Positions 10,286-18,219 of a DNA stretch of 64,000 nt are shown in pieces. The DNA lies in NCBI RefSeq assembly GCF_947489715.1, contig NZ_CANLER010000001.1, forward strand, positions 496,001-560,000, read 5' to 3'. Each line of letters opens with the position of its first letter. Position 1 is the first letter of the stretch. This stretch comes from an uncultured Roseovarius sp. (GTDB lineage: Bacteria; Pseudomonadota; Alphaproteobacteria; Rhodobacterales; Rhodobacteraceae). Made by a program: the position numbers and the translations under genes. The notes below the pieces were generated by a model, which made no database searches, was not told the DNA's origin, and saw nothing but the letters and a program-made list of their open reading frames with translations.

Positions 10286-10861
10286 ATGAAATCGACCTTG
10301 TTTGCCGCGGCCTTGGCCCTGAGCGCGACCGCCGCAATTGCGGCCCCGGAAAAATATGTTCTGGACCCCAGTCACAGCCAAGTCATATTCAATTACAATC
10401 ACTTAGGCTATTCCACCACCTATGGCATGTTCTCGGGTTTCGAAGGTGAGATCATGTTTGACCAGGAAGATCCGGCCAATTCCAGCGTGAGCGTTTCGAT
10501 GCCCGTCATGTCGATGTTCACCGGCTGGGAAAAACGCGAAGCGCATTTCATGTCCGAAGATTTCTTTGGTGCCGCGGAAGGCGATATGGTAACTTTCACC
10601 TCGACCAGCATCGAAGTGACAGGGGACGATACCGCGAAAATCACCGGTGACCTGTCGATGAATGACATCACCAAATCGGTGGTGTTGGATGCAAAACTGA
10701 ACCAAGTACAGGCGCACCCGATGAAAGACGGTCAGCCCTGGGCCGGGTTTGATGCGACGACCACGCTGAAGCGGTCGGATTTTGGGGTCGACAAATTCGC
10801 TCCCTTCGTAAGCGACGAGATTCAGGTAATGATCTCGATCGAAGCAGGCAAGGCTGAGTAA
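10286..10861 (+). CDS. YceI-family periplasmic protein
   Basis: 191 residues from the ATG at 10286, 5 bases after GGAGA. A classical signal peptide ends ATAAIA/APEKY. The mature part is a lipocalin-like YceI barrel: KYVLDPSHSQVIFNYNHLGYSTTYGMFSGFEGEI-type opening, and FGVDKFAPFVSDEIQVMISIEA at the end. YceI proteins bind isoprenoid-type lipids or amphiphiles in the periplasm. Upstream is an AT-rich promoter-like stretch; a strong terminator follows. Confidence 0.9.
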   Translation: MKSTLFAAALALSATAAIAAPEKYVLDPSHSQVIFNYNHLGYSTTYGMFSGFEGEIMFDQEDPANSSVSVSMPVMSMFTGWEKREAHFMSEDFFGAAEGDMVTFTSTSIEVTGDDTAKITGDLSMNDITKSVVLDAKLNQVQAHPMKDGQPWAGFDATTTLKRSDFGVDKFAPFVSDEIQVMISIEAGKAE

Positions 10862-10886
10862 AGTTCCACCACTCACAGCTTGCCGA

Positions 10887-10917
10887 GGCCGCCTGCGGGG
10901 ATGCAGGCGGCCTTTGT
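10887..10917 (+). terminator. Terminator after the YceI gene
   Basis: Ten-base perfect stem GGCCGCCTGC (10887-10896) / GCAGGCGGCC (10903-10912), 6-base loop, followed by TTTGTTAT. It may also serve the converging SHMT-like gene. Confidence 0.85.
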
Positions 10918-10927
10918 TATCAAATGG

Positions 10928-12244
10928 TTAGAGAACGTAGTGCAACTGCGTGAACTGCTGCCGGAAAGCGGATGTTTCCGCCAGCAGGCTGGCCGGATCA
11001 TCCGCGTTCAATGCGCGGGCGATCAGGGAAGCGAGCTGCTTTGAATGCGCGGCGGTCAGGCCCCAGCGGACAAGTTCGGGCGTGCCGATGCGCAACCCGT
11101 TCATATCCCCCGGCACCTCGGCGATGGGCAGGCCGATGCCACAGGCCAGGAAACCGGCCTTGCGCAAGGTTTTTGACGCGACCTGTCCACCCCCGAATGA
11201 GGCGGCTTCGATCGCAAATTGATGCGAGTTGGTGAAGCCATGTGCCGCGGCAAAGACGGGCAAGCCTTCGGTATGAAGATCGGCGGCTAGTGATTTGGAA
11301 AGGTTAACCATTTCGCGGGCATAGGTTTGCCCGAATTGGCGCCAGTCAAGCATGGTCACGGCCAGTGCTGCGGATTTGGCGGCGTCGAAATTGGCAGTCA
11401 TGCCGGGAAAGGCGATGGCGTCGAGCTTTTGCGCGATCTCGGCATCGTCGGTCACGATCAGCCCGCCCGCCGGACCGCCGAGGCTTTTGTAAGTGCTCAT
11501 GTTCATGAAATGAGCGCCTTCTTTCAGCGGGTTACGCCAGGCGCGCCCGGCGATGATGCCGCATTGATGGGCAGCGTCGAACATCACCTTGGCACCAACT
11601 TGATCGGCGATCTGGCGGATTTCGCGCACGGGGTGTTCAAAGAGGTTGAGGCTACCGCCGACGGTGATCAGTTTTGGCTTTTCCTTTTTGGCAAGATCGG
11701 ACAAGCCGTTGATATCAATGGTATATCCATCAGCATGTACCGGCGCATTCATGATCCGTAACCCATAGAGACCAGCGCAGCCCGCGACATGGTGCGTGAC
11801 ATGTCCGCCGATGGAGGCGGGCGGGGCGATGATGGTATCGCCGGGTTTGCAGGTGGCCATGAAGCCGTAAAGATTGGCCAGCGCGCCCGACGGCACGCGG
11901 ATCTCGGCATAGGATGCATCGAAGATTTCGGCGCTGAGCTCAGCAGCGATAACTTCAATGTTTTCAATTGCTTCAAGACCCATTTCATACTTGTCGCCGG
12001 GATACCCGAGTGAGGGGCGAGAGCCGATGCCAGAGGCCAGAAGTGCCTCGGCCTTGGGGTTCATGACGTTCGTCGCGGGGTTGAGGTTGAAACATTCGCG
12101 TTCGTGTATGTCACGGTTTCGATCCGCCAAGTTGTTGATTTCACGCAGGATATCAGACGCGTTTTGGCCAGCGGTACGGGTGGCGATGGTCTGGACATGG
12201 GCCTCGCAAGGGGCGGGCACCCAGGGGCGGGCGGCAAGGGGCAT
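10928..12244 (-). CDS. SHMT-family PLP-dependent enzyme (not GlyA itself)
   Basis: 438 residues, a fold-type I PLP enzyme. The Schiff-base lysine is K253 in the STYKSLGGPAGG motif, parallel to the THKTLRGPRGG site of serine hydroxymethyltransferase. The cofactor aspartate is D223 in VMFDAAHQCG. The N-terminal part has NLNPATNVMNPKAEALLASG and YPGDKYEMG, like SHMT. The substrate-site arginine region near the end (LRIGTPELVRWGL) is also SHMT-like. It is divergent enough that another hydroxymethyl/aldolase reaction (for example on a methylated serine or a hydroxy-amino acid) is possible. It is divergent from a GcvA-like LysR gene, which is its probable regulator. Confidence 0.8.
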   Translation of the reverse strand: MPLAARPWVPAPCEAHVQTIATRTAGQNASDILREINNLADRNRDIHERECFNLNPATNVMNPKAEALLASGIGSRPSLGYPGDKYEMGLEAIENIEVIAAELSAEIFDASYAEIRVPSGALANLYGFMATCKPGDTIIAPPASIGGHVTHHVAGCAGLYGLRIMNAPVHADGYTIDINGLSDLAKKEKPKLITVGGSLNLFEHPVREIRQIADQVGAKVMFDAAHQCGIIAGRAWRNPLKEGAHFMNMSTYKSLGGPAGGLIVTDDAEIAQKLDAIAFPGMTANFDAAKSAALAVTMLDWRQFGQTYAREMVNLSKSLAADLHTEGLPVFAAAHGFTNSHQFAIEAASFGGGQVASKTLRKAGFLACGIGLPIAEVPGDMNGLRIGTPELVRWGLTAAHSKQLASLIARALNADDPASLLAETSAFRQQFTQLHYVL

Positions 12245-12347
12245 AATCGTGTCTCCTGATCACGGATTTGCAGCATTTTGCGGCTCATGGCTTGCGGGTG
12301 CAAATCAGATTTTATAAATCTTGGCATAGGAAAACTAAGGCTGAAAA

Positions 12348-13226
12348 ATGAGCGTCTCTCCACCCCGTCCCAAAGGCCCGCCGCTGAATGCGTTGCGCGC
12401 CTTTGAAGCCGCCGCCCGTCTGGGCGGATTTGCCAATGCTTCCGAGGAGTTAGGGGTGACGCCCGGCGCGATTTCACAACATATCAAAGCCCTGGAGGAC
12501 TGGGTTGGTGTGGCACTGTTCGAGCGGCGTTCTCAGGGGGTGAAATTGACGGAAACCGGGGCCGATCTGGCGCCGGAATTCGGCCATGCCTTCGATGCGA
12601 TGGGCGCGGCGGTGCGGCATTTGCGGTCACGGGCAAAGAACCGGACGCTGCATATCGCGGCGCTGCCCAGCATCGCGCAGTTGTGGCTCAGCCCGCGTTT
12701 GCCGCAGGTACGCAAGGCCCTGCCCAATCTGGGTCTGTCCGTGTCGGCGACGGAATTACCCCCCAATCTGAGCCGCGAAATGTTTGATCTGAGCCTCTTT
12801 TTCAAGGCGCCGGAAGGTCATGGCCGCGAGGTGGTTCTGGCGCCGGATGTGATCACGCCGGTCTGTGCGCCCGAGCTGGCCAAGCAGTTGAAAACGCCAG
12901 AAGATCTGGTAGGGCAAACCTTGCTGCACGATGCGCTTTGGCCCGGTGACTGGGCGCTGTGGGCCAGGTCCGTTGGGGTGGATTTGCCGGGTCTGAACCG
13001 GGGGCCGAGTTTCAGCCTTTACGCGGTGGCGCTGGAAGAGGCGAAACATGGCGCGGGGGTGTTGATCGGGCACAAGGCGCTGGTGGCCGGGGCACTGGCC
13101 CGAGGCGAGCTGGTAGCGCCCTTCACGGCGCAGATCACCACGCCGAAATCGCTGGTGTTGGAAACCGCTGTCCGGCCCAAACCCGGGGACGATCTGGCCC
13201 GGATCACGGCATTGCTGGCCGGGTGA
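12348..13226 (+). CDS. LysR-family transcription regulator (GcvA-like)
   Basis: 292 residues. The winged helix-turn-helix is at about 15-75 (LNALRAFEAAARLGGFANASEELGVTPGAISQHIKALEDW). A periplasmic-binding-protein-like effector domain fills about 100-290. The GcvA subgroup signature includes the LFERRSQGVKLTE end of the HTH and a shortened effector domain. It is divergent from the SHMT-family gene, with 103 bases between starts, the classical layout for a LysR regulator controlling the neighbour. Glycine/serine-type metabolites are a reasonable guess for the effector. Confidence 0.88.
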   Translation: MSVSPPRPKGPPLNALRAFEAAARLGGFANASEELGVTPGAISQHIKALEDWVGVALFERRSQGVKLTETGADLAPEFGHAFDAMGAAVRHLRSRAKNRTLHIAALPSIAQLWLSPRLPQVRKALPNLGLSVSATELPPNLSREMFDLSLFFKAPEGHGREVVLAPDVITPVCAPELAKQLKTPEDLVGQTLLHDALWPGDWALWARSVGVDLPGLNRGPSFSLYAVALEEAKHGAGVLIGHKALVAGALARGELVAPFTAQITTPKSLVLETAVRPKPGDDLARITALLAG

Positions 13227-13233
13227 GCGGGTT

Positions 13234-13273
13234 TGTGTGAACTGTGTAAACAATGTACGCGGATTGTGTAAAC
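13234..13273 (+). repeat. Three TGTGTRAAC repeats upstream of the GTA
   Basis: TGTGTGAAC (13234-13242), TGTGTAAAC (13243-13251) and TGTGTAAAC (13265-13273). The first two are directly tandem (9-base step) and the third starts 22 bases after the second, about two helical turns. They lie just after the lysR stop and about 60-100 bases before the CtrA-like box, in the only long non-coding stretch upstream of the GTA cluster. A GTTGAC/GTCAAC inverted repeat (13294-13299 / 13310-13315) lies between them and the box. Probably operator DNA. Confidence 0.5.
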
Positions 13274-13335
13274 TCGACCCCTGACGCCGCACGGTTGACC
13301 TGACAATCCGTCAACGCGCTCCCCGCTTTCAGATC

Positions 13336-13350
13336 TTAACAGAAGGTTAA
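13336..13350 (+). promoter_or_regulatory. CtrA-type box (TTAA-N7-TTAA) in the GTA upstream region
   Basis: TTAA (13336-13339), seven bases, TTAA (13347-13350): an exact match to the alphaproteobacterial CtrA full-site consensus, about 180 bases before the g1 start. CtrA is required for GTA production in Rhodobacter and related bacteria, often through intermediates. A direct site here would be informative. Confidence 0.55.
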
Positions 13351-13532
13351 TTCGCGGGGCGGGTCCAAAACCATTCCCTAGCACCTCTGGTCAATATTGA
13401 ACGGGCTTTCCTGAAAACGGAAAAAACTTGTTGGCAGCGACGAATGCCGGTTTCGGGAGGTCCCGAAATCCGGCCTGCATCGCTGAAATGCGGAGGGGCA
13501 AACATCGCAATCCTATGGGGCAACGAGCAAAC

Positions 13533-13883
13533 ATGACTTTGATTACCCTCGATGAGGCACCAACAGGGCTCAGTACCTCAATCACGTCACTTGAGCGACA
13601 GCTTAACGACATGAGAGCCGATCTGGAGCTGCTCCAGGAAAAAATACGCGCCGGGGATCTGGATGAGTTGAAGAACTCGACCAGAGCCATATCCGACATC
13701 CGGCAGTGGTTGAAAATTGCAATTGAAGCGGAGGTTAACCTCAATGAACGAAACAAGCGCGACAAGGGTATCGTCCACGACTACGCACTCGACTTCGACA
13801 CGGCCCGAACTTCAATCGGGTGCCGCCTGGATCGTCTCAGAAGGGCCCGATGCACAGGAAGAGTTTCTAGATGCACTGGATGA
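13533..13883 (+). CDS. GTA g1 (small-terminase-like)
   Basis: 116 residues from the ATG at 13533 (MTLITLDEAPTGL). The first part is a coiled coil (LERQLNDMRADLELLQEKIRAG) followed by LKNSTRAISDIRQWLKIAIEAEVNLNER, a helix-rich segment fitting the GTA g1 family, the presumed small-terminase partner. The frame upstream to 13428 lacks such character. The last ~45 codons overlap the start of g2 in another frame; the C-terminal residues in the overlap (TSIGCRLDRLRRARCTGRV) look low-complexity basic. First gene of the GTA head module. Confidence 0.75.
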   Translation: MTLITLDEAPTGLSTSITSLERQLNDMRADLELLQEKIRAGDLDELKNSTRAISDIRQWLKIAIEAEVNLNERNKRDKGIVHDYALDFDTARTSIGCRLDRLRRARCTGRVSRCTG

Positions 13884-15153
13884 TGGCGAGCTGCTGGCGC
13901 TGCCGTACCTCTTCGAGTTCTGGGCGCTAGAACATCAGCTGCCCCCCGGTGGTGATTGGCGCAGCTGGGTCATCATGGGCGGGCGCGGGGCGGGCAAGAC
14001 GCGCGCCGGTGCCGAATGGGTGCGCAGCCAGATGGAAGGCGCGAAGCCGCTGGATCCGGGGCCGTGCCGGCGCATGGCGCTGGTGGGTGAGACCATCGAC
14101 CAGGTGCGCGAGGTGATGATTTTCGGCGAAAGCGGCATTCTGGCCTGTTCGCCGCCTGATCGCCGGCCCGAGTGGCAGGCGACGCGCAAGCGGCTGATCT
14201 GGCCCAATGGCGCGACCGCACAGGCGTTTTCGGCGCATGACCCTGAAGGGTTGCGCGGACCGCAGTTCGACAGCGCCTGGGTCGATGAGATGGCCAAGTG
14301 GAAAAAGGCGCGCGAGACCTGGGATATGCTGCAATTCGCGCTGCGCCTGGGCGATGACCCGCGGGTTTGCGTTACCACCACGCCGCGCAATGTGGGCGTC
14401 CTGAAAGAGTTGCTGGAAAGCCCGACCACGGTGGTGACAAGTGCGCCGACCGAGGCCAACCGGGCGTTCCTGGCCGAAAGCTTCTTGGACGAGGTGCGGG
14501 CGCGCTATTCCGGTACGCGGCTGGGGCGGCAGGAGCTGGATGGCATCCTGCTGGACGAGGCCGAGGGCGCGCTATGGTCGTCGAACCTGATCGAGAAGAT
14601 CCAGATCGACACCCCACCCGAGATGGACCGGATCGTGGTGGCGGTGGACCCGCCGGTGACGGGCCGATCGACATCGGATGAATGCGGGATCGTCGTCGTT
14701 GGGGCCCGTATGCAGGGGCCGGTGCAGGATTGGCGTGCTTACGTGCTGGCCGATTGCAGCATTGGTGCTGCCAGCCCCAACACCTGGGCCAACCGGGCGA
14801 TCAACGCGATGGTCGAACATGGGGCGGACCGGCTGGTGGCCGAGGTCAACCAGGGGGGCGATCTGGTATCGTCCGTCATTCGCCAGGTCGATCCGATGGT
14901 GCCGATCAAGGCGGTGCATGCCAGCCGGGGCAAGGTGGCCCGGGCTGAGCCGGTGGCGGCGCTTTATGAGCAGGGGCGTATCCTTCACCTGAAGGGGCTT
15001 GGAGAGCTGGAGGACCAGATGTGTGCAATGACCGCACAGGGGTTCGAGGGCAAGGGCAGCCCCGATCGTGTCGATGCGCTGGTCTGGGCCCTGACCGAGC
15101 TGATGATCGAACCGGCGGCCAAATGGCGACGCCCTCAGGTCCGCGCTGTCTGA
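13744..15153 (+). CDS. GTA large terminase (g2)
   Basis: 469 residues from the ATG at 13744, with GCGGAGG upstream. The ATPase domain shows Walker A GGRGAGKT at 79-86, the acidic Walker B end DSAWVDE with D181/E182, and the TTTPR coupling motif at 211-215. The nuclease half includes VVAVDPPVT and DGE-like acidic positions. The protein packages random host DNA into GTA heads. It overlaps g1 by 140 bases and is followed 22 bases on by a strong terminator. In RcGTA the portal gene follows directly; here it is 9.5 kb away. Confidence 0.95.
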   Translation: MNETSATRVSSTTTHSTSTRPELQSGAAWIVSEGPDAQEEFLDALDDGELLALPYLFEFWALEHQLPPGGDWRSWVIMGGRGAGKTRAGAEWVRSQMEGAKPLDPGPCRRMALVGETIDQVREVMIFGESGILACSPPDRRPEWQATRKRLIWPNGATAQAFSAHDPEGLRGPQFDSAWVDEMAKWKKARETWDMLQFALRLGDDPRVCVTTTPRNVGVLKELLESPTTVVTSAPTEANRAFLAESFLDEVRARYSGTRLGRQELDGILLDEAEGALWSSNLIEKIQIDTPPEMDRIVVAVDPPVTGRSTSDECGIVVVGARMQGPVQDWRAYVLADCSIGAASPNTWANRAINAMVEHGADRLVAEVNQGGDLVSSVIRQVDPMVPIKAVHASRGKVARAEPVAALYEQGRILHLKGLGELEDQMCAMTAQGFEGKGSPDRVDALVWALTELMIEPAAKWRRPQVRAV

Positions 15154-15174
15154 TACGGCTGCTAAAGGCATAGG

Positions 15175-15201
15175 AAAAAGGGCTCTTCGGGGCCCTTTTT
15201 T
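15175..15201 (+). terminator. Rho-independent terminator after GTA terminase
   Basis: AAAAAGGGC (15175-15183) / GCCCTTTTT (15192-15200) with an 8-base loop and further T, 22 bases after the g2 stop. This would end transcription of g1-g2 before the inserted DNA. Confidence 0.88.
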
Positions 15202-15450
15202 GTGTTGCGAGGCCGGGCTTGGCGGCGGAGCGCTTTGCGGCAAAAACCCCATAGGGTGGGTGAAACCCAGGCAGGACAACGCAGGAAAGAAGACGCTTGC
15301 CACGAAAATCCGCTTGAGAGCCTGACAGATTGCAACGGACGTCTTTTCAGCAATACTTTATCGGCATAGGTCGCCAAAAGGGCAACTTTGTCTGCTGTGA
15401 GCCCATTGAGTTCGTTTGATTGATAGATAAACTTGAGTAGGATGGTATCC

Positions 15451-15741
15451 ATGACTGCGCGCCCTAAATATATTCTTCATAGCCCACTGTCAGATGTAAC
15501 CCGCCTCGATACATTCATCGAAAACTGCCTCACTGAAGGCGTCTCTTTGATCGCAGTCTTTGGCTCGGGTAGCGCCGAACTCGAAGATATGATTGACGAA
15601 ATCATCGTTGGGGATGGTAAGGACGATAGTCGATTCATATGTACTACTTCGCATCCAAATGAGACCTTTGATGATGTTCTGTCATTCGTAGAGGCTTGGG
15701 AACTCAACGATGGCGGAGCGATAATTGAGGCTCGCCTTTAA
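15451..15741 (+). CDS. Small acidic protein of unknown function (possible immunity-type)
   Basis: 96 residues from the ATG at 15451 with AGGATGG upstream; ATG 15442 and TTG 15433 are alternatives. Composition is acidic (ELEDMIDEIIVGDGKDD) and the predicted pattern alternates strands and helices: KYILHSP, SLIAVFGSG, RFICTTSHPNE, AWELNDGGAIIEARL. The size, acidity and AT-richer codons, beside a broken coding fragment and another immunity-like gene, fit an orphan immunity protein, but no family was firmly recognised. Confidence 0.6.
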   Translation: MTARPKYILHSPLSDVTRLDTFIENCLTEGVSLIAVFGSGSAELEDMIDEIIVGDGKDDSRFICTTSHPNETFDDVLSFVEAWELNDGGAIIEARL

Positions 15742-15747
15742 TGGTAA

Positions 15748-15960
15748 TGGATAGTCGTACAAACGGCAGCTCCGTCCGCGTTCTTGCATACAGCGGTCCA
15801 AGCTTCGTACCCGAATGATTTATTGAAGGCGTCAATTCATCAGGGCAATTTTATTGCTGCTCAACAAATGGATATTGATGACATTCGATCCCTATTTGGA
15901 AAGAAATATGATAGCGCGATTGAACAAATGCTAAACGATACACAAGGGCTATTCCGTTGA
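15748..15960 (+). pseudogene. Orphan C-terminal coding fragment without start codon
   Basis: A 70-codon open stretch in the same frame as the gene before it, entered after two in-frame stops (15739 and 15745) and ending at TGA 15958. It reads WIVVQTAAPSAFLHTAVQAS and on to DIDDIRSLFGKKYDSAIEQM. There is no good start or ribosome-binding site. It is followed 20 bases later by an immunity-like gene, the layout of a displaced toxin C-terminus with its cognate immunity gene. The toxin idea is inference; it could be any gene remnant. Confidence 0.4.
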
Positions 15961-15980
15961 TCTGGAGAAGAGTGAATAAC

Positions 15981-16403
15981 GTGCCTTATGACATTCAACC
16001 ATTTATCGGTGCTGGTGATATTTGTTTCGGTATGACGCCTGAACAGGTCAGGAGTTGTTTAAGGGGCCGATATAGCACCTTCAAGAGAGGAGGTAGTACA
16101 GATGAACCTTCCGACCATTTTGAATCAATTGGCGTGATTGTTTCTTATAAGCTGCCTGGTTTGGTGAACACCATTGAGTTTTACACGCCCTCCAAGCCAG
16201 TGTTTGAAGGAGTAAATCTACTAGCCGTATCGTTTCGTGAGATGGTCGATTTTCTGCGAACAAAGGATATGAAATTGAGGGTAGAATTTGATGGGGTCTA
16301 TTCGGATGAAAATGGTATAGCTGCGTATGCGCCTCTTGCGAAGGATGATCCTGACTCGCCCGTTGAGAGCGTAATTGCTTTCGAAAAAGGTTACTATGAC
16401 TAG
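15981..16403 (+). CDS. Immunity-like small protein (GMTPEQVR family)
   Basis: 140 residues from a GTG at 15981 preceded by GGAGAAGAG; a TTG at 15957 and GTG at 15972 are alternatives. The pattern IGAGDICFGMTPEQVRSCL, then GVIVSYKLPGLVNTIEFYTPSKPVFEGVNLL and the AFEKGYYD end matches a widespread family of small proteins often found next to polymorphic-toxin loci. Codon use and composition are AT-richer than neighbours, suggesting transfer. Function as immunity is inferred from context, not shown. Confidence 0.6.
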   Translation: MPYDIQPFIGAGDICFGMTPEQVRSCLRGRYSTFKRGGSTDEPSDHFESIGVIVSYKLPGLVNTIEFYTPSKPVFEGVNLLAVSFREMVDFLRTKDMKLRVEFDGVYSDENGIAAYAPLAKDDPDSPVESVIAFEKGYYD

Positions 16404-16454
16404 TGATATGGCAAGCGTAGAGAGGGTGCTAACCCACCATTTAGTTTTCATCCG

Positions 16455-16667
16455 TTAGCTCACCACTGCGATCACCCAAGCCGCTATGCATAGAAACGGC
16501 CAAATGCATAACAGTGTTTGAAAGCTCCTCACCATCGGCCACACAGACAATCTTTCGAAACCCCACGCGCCGCCGCCCCCAAAAACCACCATACCCGCTA
16601 TCGCCGCTCCCAGCACGGCAAACACCGTCGACGAAAACCCACACAGCAATCCAATCAACGGCAGCAA
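16455..16667 (-). CDS. Possible small membrane protein
   Basis: 70 residues from a TTG at 16667. Two hydrophobic helices are predicted (LIGLLCGFSSTVFAVLGAAI and LLCIWPFLCIAAWVIAVV). It is the only protein-like frame in the 395 bases between the neighbouring genes. No good ribosome-binding site was seen and the start is weak, so it may be chance. Confidence 0.3.
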   Translation of the reverse strand: MLPLIGLLCGFSSTVFAVLGAAIAGMVVFGGGGAWGFERLSVWPMVRSFQTLLCIWPFLCIAAWVIAVVS

Positions 16668-16798
16668 AGTCCGCTCAGCGGACCTTAAGGGGCAATCCTC
16701 TGGGTCTTATTTTGATCGACACCATAAGGTGAACGGTTCGCGCCTGAAGCTGCACCATTGGTCTTGTATCACATTGTTGCGGGCACCAAGATGTAGCC

Positions 16799-17389
16799 AT
16801 GCAACAAATGAATGAGATCACCACTTACTTCGAGTTTGTACGTCCGTCTTACAACAACCGAGATGCAGGCCATGATTTGCGCCATATTGCTCGGATAATT
16901 GAGCGGCTGGATGACCTTTCGGTGGGTTGTCATCCCGCACCAACGCGTCACCTCTTGTTCTTCCTTGCCGCGTTTCACGGGCTCGGAGAAAAGCTGCAAG
17001 AAGACTCTGATTTCCGTCAGTTGACCGAGGATTTCTTGAGGCAACTTGGGTGGAAAAGCGATGAAATTCCAGGGGCTTTTGTTGCGCTACAAAGGCATCT
17101 TTCAGCGCCGGAAACAACCGAAGAGATGATAGTTCACGATGCAAATTTCTTTGAGGTGACTGGACCATTTGGAATTGCAAAAGCGTTTACCGTTGGCGGG
17201 CACTTCAACCAAACATACGAACGCACGTTGGAGATTTTCGAGGAGAATGTTGAAAAGTTGGTTTTTCGAACACCGGTTGGACGCAGCGCTTATCACAATC
17301 GAAAAGACTACGCGCGTGCCTTTATCGTGGAGCTTCGCGAAGAACTGAAGCTAAAGCGCTTCGATGAGAACCTTTCACTGGCTGAATGA
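16799..17389 (+). CDS. HD-superfamily-like protein (degenerate metal site)
   Basis: 196 residues. The order of motifs follows small predicted HD phosphohydrolases of the YpgQ/yeast-like group: GHDLRHIARIIERL near 24-37 (usually YHNxxH), FLAAFHGLG near 58-66 (usually WFHD), RHLSAPETTEEMIVHDANFFEVTG near 103-126 (usually H...DADL). The second histidine-aspartate pair has become HG, so catalysis is doubtful. AT-richer codons than the flanking GTA genes. It is monocistronic inside the insert, convergent with the phosphatase gene. A nucleotide-binding or hydrolase role is inference. Confidence 0.6.
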   Translation: MQQMNEITTYFEFVRPSYNNRDAGHDLRHIARIIERLDDLSVGCHPAPTRHLLFFLAAFHGLGEKLQEDSDFRQLTEDFLRQLGWKSDEIPGAFVALQRHLSAPETTEEMIVHDANFFEVTGPFGIAKAFTVGGHFNQTYERTLEIFEENVEKLVFRTPVGRSAYHNRKDYARAFIVELREELKLKRFDENLSLAE

Positions 17390-17422
17390 CGACGTCACCC
17401 CTTGCTGCGGTCTCCCAATCTC

Positions 17423-18208
17423 TCAGCCGTGCAGAACGTTCATGGTCTTCTCCATCAACGCCTTATCTCCGGCGGCCAGAACATTGCCGTTCATATCGAA
17501 AGACAGGGCATCCCCGTTCCAATCGGTGACAAGGCCGCCAGCCCCGGTAATGACCGCTGCCGGGGCGTAAATATCAAAGGCATCCAGCCCCCCATCCAGC
17601 GCCAGATCGACCCGTCCCGAGGCCAGAACCCCGTAGGAATAACAGGACCCGCCATATTGCACGTATTGAACCTGCTCGCGGACGCGGTCGAACTTTGCCT
17701 GTTCGGACGCGCTCATGAAATCGCGGTTGCTGCAGGTCGCATAGGCGGTTGCCATCGATGCGCAGGACCGGACCCGGATGGGATTGCCGTTGAACCGGGC
17801 AAATGACCCTGCAACCCCGACCCAGCGGTCCGAGGTCATCGGGTGTTCGATCACCCCCACAAAGGGCGCGCCGTTCCAGGCCAGCCCGATCAGGGAGCCG
17901 TAAACCGGTATCCCGGCGACAAGGGCCGCCGTGCCGTCGATCGGGTCCAGCACCCAGACAAATTCAGCGTCGGTGTTGGTGTTCTCAAATTCCTCCCCCA
18001 GAATGCCATGATCGGGATAGGTGTCCTGGATCATCTCGCGCAGCGCCACCTCGACCGCCTTGTCGGTCGCGGTGACGAATGAGGCATCCTGCTTGATCTC
18101 CACATCCGGCGCGCGCTGGCTGGCATCAAGCAGCATCGACCGGCTGCGATCCGCCAGCTTTTCGGCAAAGGACAGGAATTCCGCGTGGGGGGGAAGGTCG
18201 GACATCAT
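17423..18208 (-). CDS. Inositol-monophosphatase-family phosphatase
   Basis: 261 residues. Metal and phosphate site motifs are present: GEEF near 70-73, VLDPIDGTAALVAGIPVYG near 85-103, and the C-terminal FDIYAPAAVITGAGGLVTDW, where family members have WDxAAxxxIxxxAGG (W replaced by F and D kept). The closest functional relatives are HisN-type histidinol phosphatases and other small-sugar phosphatases; specificity cannot be told. It is the last gene of a six-gene minus-strand unit, 11 bases after the ABC ATPase, suggesting it dephosphorylates a metabolite of the imported compound. Confidence 0.88.
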   Translation of the reverse strand: MMSDLPPHAEFLSFAEKLADRSRSMLLDASQRAPDVEIKQDASFVTATDKAVEVALREMIQDTYPDHGILGEEFENTNTDAEFVWVLDPIDGTAALVAGIPVYGSLIGLAWNGAPFVGVIEHPMTSDRWVGVAGSFARFNGNPIRVRSCASMATAYATCSNRDFMSASEQAKFDRVREQVQYVQYGGSCYSYGVLASGRVDLALDGGLDAFDIYAPAAVITGAGGLVTDWNGDALSFDMNGNVLAAGDKALMEKTMNVLHG

Positions 18209-18219
18209 GCGAGTTACCC

